From the NCBI GenBank assembly GCA_030765065.1, contig CM060979.1, forward strand, positions 108,364,350-108,428,349: a stretch of 64,000 nt of DNA, written 5' to 3'. The DNA comes from Deroplatys truncata. Its lineage: Eukaryota; Arthropoda; Insecta; Mantodea; Mantidae. The notes under the pieces were generated by a model that was given only the letters and a program-made list of their open reading frames with translations, made no database searches and was not told where the DNA came from. Within the stretch, counting starts at the first letter, position 1; each line of letters begins with the position of its first letter. This document shows positions 45,887 through 57,720 of this stretch, one piece after another. A program made the translations under genes and the position numbers.

Positions 45887-46656
45887 AGATGTGATGTGTT
45901 GCACTCACATGACTTTCCCTACTCTTACGAATTATTTTTACAAGCGCTTGTTCTCATCTTAATCCATATACAAATTTGCAGAAACTGACTGCTAATTTTT
46001 TTGTAGATGAAAGGGGAATATGGTAGGCTTTAAGCGATAGTTAAACGTTTTAAGAGCTGGTTGCTGTTGGAGCGTCCAGGACATTAAAAAAAAAAAAGAA
46101 TAAGGAATTCCCATTTGAGAAAAAGTAAAAGTATTGAAAAATTCCAACAAATAACCAGGAATATCTCGGAAATGATTCACTCGACAAAAGAAATATATGT
46201 GATATAAGTTGTATGTTTTAACGAGATCTAAATTTTTTGTGTAGTAATATTTTGTCTATTTCTTACGGTTTACCAGTTATGCGAAAGTCATTCAGAATGA
46301 AGAGGACTTTTGGGGCATTCCCAGAAAATTCAAGATATATATTTCATTTTCCATAAAAATATATTAAACGTATAATATTTTAATCAAAATCGATATATCC
46401 ATTTTTGGGAAAATCAAAATTTTCGTAAAGGGTAGTCTGGGATGGGGAGATTTACCTGAAAATCTTCATATCGCCTCCTTGAAAGATAGTAAACTCAAGA
46501 GCCAAGTTTGATATTTATGCGACTTATCGTTTTTGAGCTATGCTGTTCACAAACAGACAGACACACAGACACGCACTCAGCCATGTTTCCGAAAATGCGT
46601 TATTTTGGTTCCGGACAGCTCAAAACATGTATTTCGGTGAAATCTCGGTATCGAAT
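45887..46656 (+). mobile_element. RptX copy, 3' truncated
   Basis: It starts GATGTGATGTGTTGCACTCA and follows the reference through GGTTTACCAGTTATGCGAAA and GGGTAGTCTGGGATGGGGA to AAATCTCGGTATCGAAT, where it stops before the GTAGAGAAAGTAA end. The CA tract is only a few units long here. Confidence 0.8.
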
Positions 46657-46689
46657 GAAAAGAAAAGCTGTAAGGTTCAGTATTCCAGA

Positions 46690-47010
46690 GATTACACTGC
46701 GGGATTCACTAGAGACGGAATCTTCTGATTTCATCATATGGCTGAGAAATTTGGATGACACTAGAGAAGAAACCTCTACAGAGGGTACATCTACCGCCCA
46801 GCCGCAACCCGTCGCCTGGACCTACTATCCTGAAACAGATGCCAAAGAATACAGAGGGGCAGGAAACTGGTAGAAGATGAACCACCCCAGCATTCGCCTG
46901 ACGAATCGGAGAAACCACGAAAAAACCATGGGTTAGCGCGGGCGGGACCTTCCGATTGCGATTCGCACACAATACCACCGCTCCACCTCGCACGGTATGG
47001 AGATACACTA
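46690..47010 (-). mobile_element. SINE-D-like copy
   Basis: On the minus strand, CGAGGTGGAGCGGTGG and GGAAGGTCCCGCC (near 46990-46945) are followed by TTTTTTCGTGGTTTCTCCG near 46925-46905, then a body to about 46690. The head keeps the A-box region, but the B box is poor. Confidence 0.55.
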
Positions 47011-48235
47011 GACGATATGCTATAGCGTACGATGTTTTCGTAATGATGGGTTAACGTGACAATCTTATGCACGTTTCTTAAGAAACTGTCCTTAATGGAT
47101 ATTCGATGAGATATAGGTTCACCTATGACACTGCAACGCCCACTTTTAGTTAAGCCGCCAGATATGTTTCAATTAACTAATTCATAACAAATTGATACGA
47201 GTAGGTTCCGTGGAACTCGCTTTCCTCAAAGCTATATATATATATTTTGTATGGCCATTTGCTATTTGGTGTTGATTCCCTCCGGTATAATACGTCATTC
47301 AGTGTTTGCAAAACGTCTACCAATGAATCGATAGATACGCACTTGGCTTGATTCTTGCAGGATTCTACAAGACGAGGGTGAGAAGCGTGCATTCAAACCA
47401 CCAAATTTGAGCATCTCCAGTAATGCTGAGTCTCTTTACGTCACTGCGACAGAAGTAAAACTACAACTTTGAAATTCGGTGTAGGGGATGCATATTTATG
47501 CAAAGCTTACTCTTTTACGTGTGACATAGTAAAGCCTTTGTGACATAGGAGCTGTCCTAGAGAATCGTAAACAGCGCGAAAGGATGCGAAGGGAAACCTG
47601 GTTTTGCAATCGCATACATACAAACATAGAACGCCATGCATTCATGTTGCTCCTATCAAAATCTTCACCTTTCTCTTTGCTTCATCTGCCTTCACTTCTT
47701 AGTAAGTGCCTCTTTCTGCGGGGGGAGCCCAGAAAGAGCTTTCCGTTGATATTTCCGAGAGCATTCAGTTGGATGGTCCAGAAAAAGATTTTTATTTCTT
47801 TCGGTATCTCCTAGCCATAGGATTATTTGTAATATCTCAACGATTCAAACTATTCTCCTGGTTACAACTCATGAAATAGCAGTGTCAATAATCTTATTTG
47901 TTCCCGGTATTATATTCACTTTCATCTTAGGAGAAACTATAAACTCTAACCAAACGTATTTAATATAACAAATAATTATATAATCATTTAGTAATTCTTC
48001 ATTTCTTTCTATTTAACAATCGATCTAATCGTAGAATCTGCCAAACATTTTAATGTTTTTTTTACGAATTATGATTTACAAATTAAAAACCTAAAATAAT
48101 AAGTGGCGTCATAAAACTTGTATATTATACACACATAAGATTATTTACGTACTACATTTCACAGTTATCCCTTATATTATTATTGTTAATAATAATATTA
48201 TCATCATCAGAGTATTTTGAGATAGAATATCTTTA
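47010..48235. other. Unassigned DNA
   Basis: An open frame at 47584-47814 has no recognised motif. AT-rich from 47820. Confidence 0.3.
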
Positions 48236-48239
48236 CGTT

Positions 48240-48410
48240 ATTAGCACCACGCTTTGGGCGCCAAACTTGAGTGTTGTTGCTGCTTTTTGCACCACGTATT
48301 ACGGGAGGTATGTTTATTGGAGTGTTCGCCCCACGTACGGTACTAAGTTTCCGGTGGCCTTCGCCCCACGTTTACCCTTCTGGTGGTTTCGCCCCAATGT
48401 TTAAAAATCA
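48240..48410 (-). other. Cluster of tRNA-Lys primer-site-like motifs, possible LTR-element leader relic
   Basis: The plus strand has TTTGGGCGCCAAACTTGAG at 48252, then TTCGCCCCACGTACGG near 48327, TTCGCCCCACGTTTACC near 48360 and TTCGCCCCAATG near 48389. Read on the minus strand, TTTGGCGCCCAAAGCGTGG is close to a tRNA-Lys primer binding site, and ACGTGGGGCGAA recurs upstream of it. A decayed LTR-element leader is the simplest reading; no LTR pair was found. Confidence 0.35.
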
Positions 48411-48560
48411 ACTTTGTGTTTTTTTAATGTTTATTTAACTAATATATATGTATGCCTCGGCTGCGTCGGTAGTAATTTGCCGAAACACGTATCTCTTAAC
48501 AGGGGTAGTACGGCTTAAGAATGAAGGCTTATAGAATTATAATTTGTATTCCACTTTTTA

Positions 48561-49460
48561 CTTTCTCTACTACGTATAGTAAGCATTTTTGGAAACATGT
48601 CCGTATGTGTGTCTGTGAACAGCATAACTCAGAAACGAACAGTCGGATAAACACCAAACTTGGTATTTAGGTTCAGTATCTCCAAGGATGCGACACGAAA
48701 GTTTTCAAGAAAATCCCCCCACCCCAGATTACCCTTTACATGGAAGATTTTTCGAAAATTTTAATTTTCTCAAAAATGGCTCTAACGATTTTGATTAAAA
48801 TATCATATGTTTAAGATACGGTCCTCTGACCCCAGGCACCCGCTTGTAAGTCCTGGGGGGTGTAAGTCCTACATAAGAGGAGGGTAAACAGATAATGAAT
48901 GAATGAATGTTTAAGATATTTTTATGACAAATAAAATGTATATCTTGAATTTCCTGGGAATGTCTCCAAAACTATTCTTCATTGTGAACGACTTTTGCAA
49001 AACTGGTAAACCATAAGAGATAGACAAAATTTTACTACACAAAAAATGTAGATCGCGTTAAAATACAAAATTTATGTCATATACATTTGTTTTGTTGAGT
49101 GAACCATTTTCCAGATATTACTTGTTATTCCCTTAAATGTTTCAATACTTTTCTCAAATGGGAATTCGTTATTCATTTTTTTGTCTTGGATATGCAAAGA
49201 GTATTAATCTGTGGGAAAGGGAATGGTGCTGCACCTAACAACCAGCTATTAAGAGATATGTATGTGCTTAAAGGCTACTGTATTTCTATATTGCCCTTGT
49301 AAATATATTATCCCCTTACATCTACAAGAAAATTAGCAATAAGATAGAGTCTGCAAATGATTATCTCGATAAATATGAAGTAGATGGAGAATAAGCCTTT
49401 GTAAAAATAGTTTGTACAAGAGTAGGGAAAATCATGTGTGTGTAACACATCAGATTTTTT
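48561..49460 (-). mobile_element. RptX copy 3, with a SINE tail inserted
   Basis: Reverse orientation from TTTTTACTTTCTCTACTACG to ACACATCAGATTTTTTTT. It lacks about 60 bp near its left end relative to the 31.9 kb copy (after ACGTATAGTA). It is interrupted by the SINE-A fragment at 48819-48906 plus a 12-bp target duplication. Otherwise it is very close to the 31.9 kb copy. Confidence 0.85.
48819..48906 (+). mobile_element. SINE-A, 3' fragment only, with target duplication
   Basis: 88 bp matching the SINE-A tail (CCTCTGACCCCAGGCACCCG to the (TGAA)n end). It is flanked by the perfect 12-bp direct repeat ATGTTTAAGATA at 48807-48818 and 48907-48918, which is RptX sequence. The 5' three quarters of the SINE, including its pol III promoter, is absent: a 5'-truncated insertion. 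Confidence 0.93.
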
Positions 49461-50975
49461 TTATCATTCCTTCACACGATTAAATAACACTTCACTGATG
49501 TATCTTATTGTAGAGCTGTGAGATTACTGTTAAATGCACTTTTTAACACGTAAACTTTACATTATTCTCTCCATAATGAATTTTCATGTCTCACATTGAA
49601 TACGCATCGAACTGCTCGGGAACGCTGCCTTCTAGCGTCTAGCTTCTACCGCTCAAATTCGTACATTTACTTTATTTCAGTTTGAGATTGGTTAAGCTAC
49701 TCCAATAGAATACTTTTATTTAACTTACAGCTTTTGTAGCTGTTGATTGGCTATTTATAAACTGTTTTAAATACTATATTATTGTTCGAAGAATTATTAG
49801 TAGTCTTTATGAAACTTTCCAATTCATTATTGCCTCAAGGTTACCTCATTGTTAGCAACTTTCAGCTTCTACTTTATAATTCTGTTTGCTACGGAAGGCA
49901 ACTTACTTTTATTCTCACAGCTCCTACTATGTTAAATTTCGTAATACATTCAAATAACAATATTATACATATACATATTAATATAAACATAATACAAATG
50001 ACTGTTACATACTTTTTATACTATATTATACACATATTACTTTAAAGCGGGCTGTTATTATATTTTATATTATATAATTAGACTGATATCATTTAAGTGT
50101 TAAAAATACTGCCTCAATTTATATAAAAAGTAATTCTTCTGTCCACTTTACCTTGATTACGTACAAAATGTATGCCTGTAATTACTTTCAAATGTAGCGT
50201 CTCAGCTCAATTTATTCCCCTTCCACAAGATGCGGAAAAGATAGTCAGCTGTTCGTATCAGAAGTCGGTTTTTGTTTATTACGCGTACATGTGAGAAAAT
50301 CAGAAGAGTCGCTCAGTTTGAAACGTTCCTACGTGGTGATGCATCTGCAAGTTACAAAACAAGCCTGTGTGACATATCAATTTAACCACTCATCTACTCA
50401 TTTAATTATTTAGAAAGATCCTTACATGGGGTTAGAAGCAAATATCTCATAAATGCCACAATAAAGTACAGCGTTCCCCGGAAAGGAGAGCTTCAGTTTG
50501 TAAATGGAATATGCAAGCCAATTTTGTAATATCTTAGTAATCCTAAAAAATTTAAAATCTTTTTATATGATTTCTTTTTGAGCTTAAATTTTTAAAGATT
50601 ACAGTATTGTTGAAAAGGGGCTAACAGTAGCTTAAATGGAGTCAATGCTGAAAACATAAAGGATGAAAAATATCTTCCGTCAAATTTTAGACCGGTTGTG
50701 TTTCGTTTTTCTTCTTTTAATATATAGTTATAACAATTTTCGTTCAGGATCCTAGAAATTCTAGACTCCCTATGACCCTCCAGTAAACTGTTTTGAATAC
50801 GGCGTTTAAACTCCTTGCATGTAAATACCTACCCTCCGCTGAAGAGTGAAACCAAGAAATGTTGTTTACTCTGATTTAACTTCGTTTCAGGCTGTAGAAA
50901 GGGATGAGGTGTGGCACTGTAATGTCAGCTTCAGGACTGATGGTTTGTTCCTTTTTATTTTCTCTGTCGCATATC
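49461..50975. other. Unassigned AT-rich DNA
   Basis: No recognised gene or repeat. Low-complexity AT runs at 49940-50120. Confidence 0.3.
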
Positions 50976-50979
50976 TATT

Positions 50980-51340
50980 GTTAGCAGAGAAAGAATTATA
51001 TTTAACCCAAATATTCGACTTAAAGATTTCACAGAAAATACATGTTTCGGGATTTCCTGAACTCAAGAAAAGAATTTTTAGAAGAACGTCTGCGTGTGTG
51101 TGCGCGAGCGCAAAAGTCAAAGATGAAATGTCGAAGATATACCAAAGTTGCTATTTAAGTTCAATATCTCTCGAAGAAGCGGCACGGAGGTATTCAAGAA
51201 ATAACCTCAACCGCGAACTATTCTTTACAACGAAAACTGTTCTGTCTTCCTTCTTTTGTTTTTCTCACACCCCTGTTACGATTTTGATTAAATATCGTGT
51301 GTTTACGATATAGGTCTGTCTAATAAAAAGATTTCTGCGA
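50980..51340 (-). mobile_element. RptX, diverged fragment
   Basis: In reverse orientation it keeps the landmarks ACCCAAATATTCGACTTAAA, AAAATACATGTTTCGGGATT and ACGATTTTGATTAAATATCG. An open frame of 155 codons that overlaps it (50846-51313) is a by-product, since other RptX copies do not keep it. Confidence 0.6.
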
Positions 51341-51482
51341 ATAGGCTGTGAAGTCTAAGTGACTATTGTTTAAGTTTGTGTAACCGATAGATCAGAAGAG
51401 ATTGATAAAAGTATACTACACGAAAAGTATGGATATTCTGAAAGCAATAACATTTCCGAAATATTCGTTATTATTAGTTTGA

Positions 51483-51785
51483 TTGGGTCGTCTCTTTAGG
51501 GCGGTGGTAGCGCTGCTGCTTACCAAGCGGGAGACGAGTTCGAGTCCTGGTACCGGCGTGGGAATTTTCCCCCGCTGGGAGACTTGGTCCAGGGTGCACT
51601 CGGTCTCGTTAGATCCCTGAAGGGTTAATTGAGGGCTTGATTGAAAAGTAGTGGTAAAAGGAGGCCCATTTACCGGCCAGGAGGGACTGGGGGCGCTGAC
51701 CAGTGTACCTTACTCATGATACCTGTTGTGGGCAGAGGTGGGAGACGCAGCGACCGTGCGGCAGGCCTTGGCCACGGAGTTTAGC
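51483..51785 (+). mobile_element. SINE-E: complete tRNA-headed SINE with 12-bp target duplication
   Basis: 303 bp between perfect copies of TTATTAGTTTGA (51471-51482 and 51786-51797). The head has TAGGGCGGTGGTAGCG (A-box-like) and GAGTTCGAGTCCTGG (B box near 51537). The body is GC-rich, with CCGGCCAGGAGGGACTGGGG, and ends CGGAGTTTAGC without a poly-A tail. It is unlike the other SINE families here and has no second copy in the window. Confidence 0.88.
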
Positions 51786-51899
51786 TTATTAGTTTGAGTA
51801 TTACTTTATAATTCATTTTTAAGAAGTGCTAAGTCAGCATTGAATTTTTTCTCGTGATGTCATGCAAAGATTATAATATTTGAAAGCTATCATAAACCT

Positions 51900-52160
51900 A
51901 GCCACTTTTTAAAGGTTCATTTCAGGTGAAATATCCAATTCGAAATGTTGGGTGGAACACAACATTTCCTCTTCTTACTGTAGGTAAACAATAGGGGCAT
52001 TAACAAAGAGAAGTCCGTTGAATACCAAACTTGGTATTTGAGATAAGCATCTTCGAAGTATACGACAGGAAATTTTAAAGAAAATCGTCCGTGACAAATT
52101 TTTACGTGAAAAGATGTAGTTATTTTAGATTTTCTCAAAAACGCATGTTAATATACTGAC
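51900..52160 (-). mobile_element. RptX-like, strongly diverged fragment
   Basis: Landmarks in RptX order: ATATCCAATTCGAAATGTTG, AATACCAAACTTGGTATTTG, TTTTAGATTTTCTCAAAAA. Alignment elsewhere in the segment is poor. Confidence 0.45.
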
Positions 52161-52169
52161 ATGGAAAAA

Positions 52170-52589
52170 AATCGTATTGAATTCTCAGTGAATAGCCGGT
52201 TATTTGAGTTCTGTGGAGTAGTACTAAATTTCAAGAAAATCTTCAGTGATAAACAAGAGCTTAATACAGAAGAAACGTAAACATCATTAAAATGTACAAT
52301 TTGTGTCAAACGGGAATTTCAGGTATTTTTGCTTTCTTTATTAGGAATTTCACTGTGACATTAGAAAATTACAGTTAAGAGGGTTAAAGGGAGGAATTCA
52401 GAATAAATTTCTTCTAGATATTGTGAAATTTGTTTTATAAAAAATACAGGGAGAGCTAAATGAATTAAATCGCTATTTGATGCTTAAGAAGCCACACGTG
52501 CGAGTGACATAAAGACAAGGCTCTCCTATTTAACGTTCGAAAAAACACGGCGGTCTGAAGAGACCATCATCATCTTCAACATCATAGTC

Positions 52590-52622
<33 letters not shown>

Positions 52623-52735
52623 TAATAATAATAATGATAATGATGAATTAATCTATGTGCGTATGGTCTTTAGTAGTAATTACCAATGGTTTTTGCACTG
52701 CGTATGAATAATATTTATCGTATTTTATCCTCCTT
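52170..52735. other. Unassigned DNA with a (TAA)n tract
   Basis: A (TAA)n microsatellite at 52591-52635 is interrupted once. Nothing else is supported. Confidence 0.35.
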
Positions 52736-52739
52736 AATG

Positions 52740-53262
52740 GAGGGGACTCAGCACCGATTCAGAGTTCCCGAGAGGAAGGATGAGGCGAGGGGAGACAGCC
52801 AAATCCAGGACCGACGGTACAGCAATGACAGAGTCCCTAAGTTTCTAGAAGTAGACACCCCGGCAGACGGAGACGCAGACGGGCATCCCGCCCCAAACAG
52901 AGGTGGTCCAACGCCCCCCAAGGGGATCCAGATACCCCGGTTGCCAGCGAAAAGCCGAGGAACGGAGAGAGGCCATAGAGAGCATCCTTTTCCCCTGCCG
53001 CGCTGTACCGAAACACCATCGCCGACACTTCCTATCCTGTAAGAGACAAACGGGATGAAGGATGAATGAAATGGTCAATGGAACGGAATGGCGAAACAGG
53101 AAATTCGGGGGTGGAAATAAACCACTAATTTTTTTGGAGGTCCCGGAAAATCTCGAAAAAACCCCATTGGTCAGAGTGGGCAGTTGCGGGAGATCGAACT
53201 CGGGAGCTCCCGAATGAGGGCCACAGGCGTTAGCGCCTGAGCTATCCCGCTCAGTATGAATG
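52740..53262 (-). mobile_element. SINE-D, longest copy, with good tRNA head
   Basis: On the minus strand it starts near 53262 with GAGCGGGATAGCTCAGGCG (A box) and GAGTTCGATCTCCCG (B box near 53200-53186). The family segment GGTTTTTTCGAGATTTTCC comes next, then a pyrimidine-rich part near 53090 and a GC-rich 3' body down to about 52740. The plus-strand open frame at 52686-53042 lies within this SINE and is not a gene. The head is close to a real tRNA, but no anticodon arm is intact. Confidence 0.72.
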
Positions 53263-53269
53263 ATATTTA

Positions 53270-54970
53270 CTAACCCAAGCTATATTCAGAAGCTCCTAAA
53301 GATAAAAGTAAACAGTGATTTGAGGATTAAAGATGAAACGTTGCCAACTCCTACGGTTAGATAATTTGTCTAACAGGAAACAATGATTCTACAGATGTCT
53401 GTATTACACTGCTGATAGATAGTAAAGTGCTGTCATAAGTTAAACGGACTTAACAGATGTCATCGTGCGGATAACTGATGATTACAACAAAGTGTAGCAA
53501 ATCGAAACAAGGTTTCAAGCAACTGTTGTGAGATGAGCGTTTTTGCTACCTAGAAATTGACAAGCAGACTGTGACGACGTTCAACGACGCTAATTGCGCG
53601 CTAGCTATCAGTGTGGCCAGATTATTGATTGTAAATTAGCTGCCCGATGTCCTTTTGTCTCATCTGCCAAAACAAAGCACTCCAACGGATACACTGACAG
53701 GCTGGTGATTAACCTGCCGCCCATGTTGATCTAACTCGTGTATCCGATGCTAGGGTCAATATTAGAGCAAGTCTCCTTCTATACAACATCCGCAATATTC
53801 ATGTGGTCGCTGATTAGCTTTATTTAGCCTGCTTACACAGCACTATTCTGTGCTATCCTTCATGAATATTAAAAATTGCAGACAAATTCCTTTCATTTCA
53901 ACGTCAGAATTGAATTTTCTTTGTTGTTAATTTAAATGAAGCCTTGACATACTTAGACAAGACAGTTTGACATTTTTACTTCATGTAGCTCAAGATTTTT
54001 ATAGTAACATATTCGGAGATAACTGTTACCTTCAGCCTCTAGTTGGAAAAGCAATGAGGGTTCAAAATTATATAGAGTATATATTATGCAGTTTTACCCT
54101 TAAACTACCCATTCAATTAGAATCTCTTCATTGACGGATGGCTTAAATCCGCGTCACCAACTGGCTTGATTTTGTGCTAGAGCAAGCAGGCTTGCTCCGT
54201 GCACTGCAGTGTATAAACACGTGATATCAGTTAGAGATGGACTTCTGGCAGCAGTGTTGGTTCTCTCATTCCATTTTAATGCTTCAGTTATTTTTAAGTA
54301 CGTTGTAGTTTGCTTCAGTTGTGTTAGATACGATTAATTACCAAGAGAGCCTGTTCATATTCACTACTATAAATGTGAAAGTTTTTATTTACAAATTAAT
54401 TCCCATACTATTAGGGTTACAATGGAATTACCGTGGTATTGACCAAGTTACGGAGCTTATTTTACTACATTAATATTATTGTAACTATCATTTTTTACAA
54501 TTGTTACGTTACGACTACCAAACCTATGACAATATGTATATTAGAAATACAAACACTAATGTAAGAGACATAATAGAGCAATCATGAACCTACAATAGGT
54601 ATATTAACCTATGAACGGTAGATTAGGTATTTCAAACGCAAAGTATTGCATACCGCAGCTGCACTGAACAAATTATCTGCTTCTGCTTTCACGAACTGCA
54701 CAGCAGGTGATTCAGCGGGAGCAATGAACAAGGTTACTCTCTTTGCTTTACTCAAGAGTAACTATTTGGTGACGCTTAACTTAAACTCTTATTTCTGACA
54801 CAGCCTATGGCATTGTAATTTTTTTTTGTTTTAACATTTATTAATATTAACATGATAATTTGCAATTTTAACCGCTAAGCTTGTATTAATTATAAAATAT
54901 ATAGGTTGTTTCCTTTATGAGGGCTTTCCTTTATAAGAATTAAAAGTGAACTAAAATATTCACTGCATAG
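53270..54970. other. Unassigned AT-rich DNA
   Basis: No recognised gene, SINE head or tandem repeat. Confidence 0.3.
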
Positions 54971-54974
54971 CATA

Positions 54975-56305
54975 CAGGCTGATTTATGAAGAACTGACAT
55001 ACTTATTTCTTTAATTGTTTCAAAACGAGTTATGTTAGCGATAACTTATTATACCTGAAATGCAGAGGAATTTTGGGAGATTATTTACTCTATAGCAAAT
55101 ATTGAAAATGTCCTCCGTCCTGCATATGGCACAATTCAACACGTCGTTCCATGTTGCTGGTCACTCGTTGGAGGGTTCTTTTGTCAATATCTTGAATCTC
55201 CTGTGTAATGTTGTGCTTCAGATCGTCCAATGCCTGGGGACGTGTGACATAAACCCTGTTTTTAAGTGACCCCATAGAAAGAAGTCCGGCGATTTCAAAT
55301 TCGAGATCTCGGTGGCCACAGGTTCTTGGAAATTATCCGGTCGTCAAAGAAACTTGCAATTAGTGCCATGGATTCATTTGATGTATGGCCATCCTGCTGA
55401 AAATATCATTGGCTCAACTCTATATCGTCTAGTTGCTCAGCAAACTCCATGAAAATCCATCGGTACTCTGCAGTATTCACATTGTTTTTAAAAAAATTGG
55501 CCCCACTATTCTCTGTGCGGATATTGCGCACCAAACTCCGATTTTAACCGGGTGCATAGGTGCTTCATGAATAACATGTGGATTTTCGCTGGCCAAATAG
55601 CGTGACTTTTTTGAGTTCACGTAACCGAATAAACGAAACCATGATTTATCCGTGAACCATGTGATGGGCAATATGACAGGATTTTGCACAACGAACGCCT
55701 GAAATCAACGACAATAATTCAGTCGTCTATCCTTATCTGGTTCCTGTAACTAATGGATAACCGTAATCCTATACAGCTTTAGGCCTGCACTTTTCACAGC
55801 TCTCTGACACATTGAGTAGCTGTACCATGTCCCCTACGACAAACATTTTAATGATTTTTTGGGTGACTGATCCAGTCGTACTCTTAGGTCAACAACAACC
55901 ATGGGAAGCCTAAATGAAAGATTTTTGCCTTTTTCACTCACCAGATATCCAGTTGTGTACCAGTCCCAGCATTGTGTTTCTTTGGGGAGGATTCCGATCG
56001 CCAAATTCTCTCTGTTATACCCTTTGAGCAGCTGTAATTGAATTCGTAATCCAGTATTGCTTTACAAGGAAGAGTCGTTCATTTAATGTGTACTCCATTT
56101 TCACGTCGACTAGAAAAAATCTCAAAACAGTTGCCGACAATAAAACTAATAATTACGAATAGAATATGTACTCTGCGCATCTAGTGACGGCAATCAAAAC
56201 TTCATAAAATTATACTTAATTTAGTGCTAAAATTGGAGCATTGAGTAGATTTCGAACAGAATACTTAAAGAAAGAAATGTGTGAGTTCTTCATAACTCGT
56301 AGAAT
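54975..56305 (-). mobile_element. mariner/Tc1-type DNA transposon, about 1.33 kb, with terminal inverted repeats
   Basis: The left end GATTTATGAAGAACTGACAT (54981) and the right end TGTGAGTTCTTCATAACTCG (56280) are inverted to each other over a core TTATGAAGAACT, with similarity continuing inward (left ATTTCTTTA, right TAAAGAAAGAAAT). The single transposase relic between them points leftward. Length and structure are normal for the superfamily. A clean TA duplication could not be fixed. Confidence 0.75.
55093..56098 (-). pseudogene. mariner/Tc1-type transposase, full-length but broken
   Basis: The start codon is at 56098-56096 (minus strand), with MEYTLNERLFLVKQYW as the N-terminal helix-turn-helix start. 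Further on are REFGDRNPPQRNT near 56005, FTDKSWFRLFGYVNSKKSRY near 55655-55595, which holds the first catalytic Asp, IGVWCAISAQRIVGPIF near 55530, and LKNRVYVTRPQALDDLKHNI near 55265-55205. It ends MQDGGHFQYLL, stop at 55095. The length, about 335 codons, is right for the family. Numerous stops and at least two frameshifts make it non-functional. Confidence 0.82.
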
Positions 56306-56655
56306 TAACCAAGGACTACAGCAAGGGTCTCCTCCAACTTAAGCTCTTGGACTACCGAGGAAGAGAATCACAAATTAGTCTTGCAAGACTCAGAATAAAA
56401 CAACGAGCTGAATGCAGAGTGGGAGTTGAATGTTACTGGCGTACCCGTGGGGTGTGGATGTTGGTCTTTAAACAAATAAACATTAGAGCCAGCAGAAAAG
56501 AGATTCTTGAGATCCATGGCGGGTTTCCCACTATTGGACAAAAAGAGGAATGAAGATAGACGTAAAAAAGCTTGTTTTTCTGTCCACTTCATGTCAATCA
56601 AGATAACGTTTACAGAATTAGTTTCATTATACATTTCATGGTATACAGGTGGGAT
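56306..56655. other. Unassigned DNA
   Basis: Bases 56300-56340 could encode RINQGLQQGSPP, which resembles the RT box before the YADD motif, so the mariner element may sit in an old LINE. The rest was not recognised. Confidence 0.25.
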
Positions 56656-56659
56656 ACAG

Positions 56660-56990
56660 GAAACCGAAGCGATCGTCAAATGTTTAAAAGCCTGTCACCA
56701 TACGCTGACCTAGAAGTTCCATACTCTCTCCATAACATCGCGAGAAGCGAATGAATAGCGACAGCACTTTAAAATGACAAACACATTGAAAAATCAAAAC
56801 AGTAATACCAGATGTATCGGAAACGGCTAGTGTCATGAAAATTATTTGAAAAAAATTGTGTGTTTTAAAAGTATCTCATTTTTTGAGCAGTAGGTTTTTG
56901 TCTATTTATAGTGATTTACTCGTTGTACAAAACCATAGAATGTTCATTCTAAATGAAGAGTACTTCAGTGGCTATTTGCAGTAAGCCAAT
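56660..56990 (+). mobile_element. RptX, diverged 5' half
   Basis: GATCGTCAAATGTTTAAAAG, CATACTCTCTCCATAACATC and AAATGAAGAGTACTTCAGTG follow the RptX order; the copy stops near 56990. It is closest to the 28.5 kb copy. Confidence 0.55.
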
Positions 56991-56994
56991 CAGC

Positions 56995-57715
56995 CATGCG
57001 AATCAGTTATCTCTACCGATTTTAGAAGATAGGCCACCCTTCAAACAGCAATTGCGCTGTAAGGTCTTTTTTTCTCTCTCTCTTATGAACTTACTAACTT
57101 TTAGATAGGTGAAGGCTCAACATTCAGCGAAAAAGCGGTTTAAGAGACATAAGGTACTCCGTGTTAAAGTACAGTTAAAAACATACAAATGATTCACTGA
57201 CAGCAGATTGTAGTATTCCAGCATATTTTACAAACTTTCGTTAAGGTGTACATAGGTACTCAACTGATTAACCTCCTGATAAAATGGACCAATTCTATGT
57301 GTTCAGCATCAAAACCATTACAGCAAAATTGTTTAAATTTTGGAATTTGTAAATAGAAACAGAATAGGCTACGATAAATTAGAGACACGTCTATATTCAA
57401 AACGCTGTACATTTAAGACATAACGATTATTAAATAAGCTTAATTTCAATTTCGGTGTAAACAGACACGCACATCTCAAATAACATATGTAATAACTTTT
57501 GCAAGTTAAATAATCATGGTAGTCGTTGAACAAATAATTAAAGCACCCTTAAAAGCTTATAACGTACAAGCAAAGTAGCGAGATGGTACTTTCGCGACAT
57601 CTGGCAGGTAAGAGCTAAGGTTTAACAGCGAAGATTCTCTCAACCAAGCGTACTCGTGGGCGAGTGGAATTGTACTGGTGAGCGTCAGTCGCCAGTAACG
57701 CGGAAAATTAAATTG
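56995..57715. other. Unassigned DNA
   Basis: No supported feature. Confidence 0.3.
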
Positions 57716-57720
57716 AGTTT

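Noticed and set aside
50846-51313. 155-codon open frame
   Set aside because: It overlaps a RptX fragment; other RptX copies do not keep this frame, and there is no motif.
52686-53042. 118-codon frame rich in Arg and Pro
   Set aside because: It is the antisense of a GC-rich SINE-D body; the composition explains the open frame.
53190-53262. Possible tRNA gene on the minus strand
   Set aside because: The head has GGGATAGCTCAG and a good B box, but the anticodon arm is not intact and a SINE-D body follows directly.
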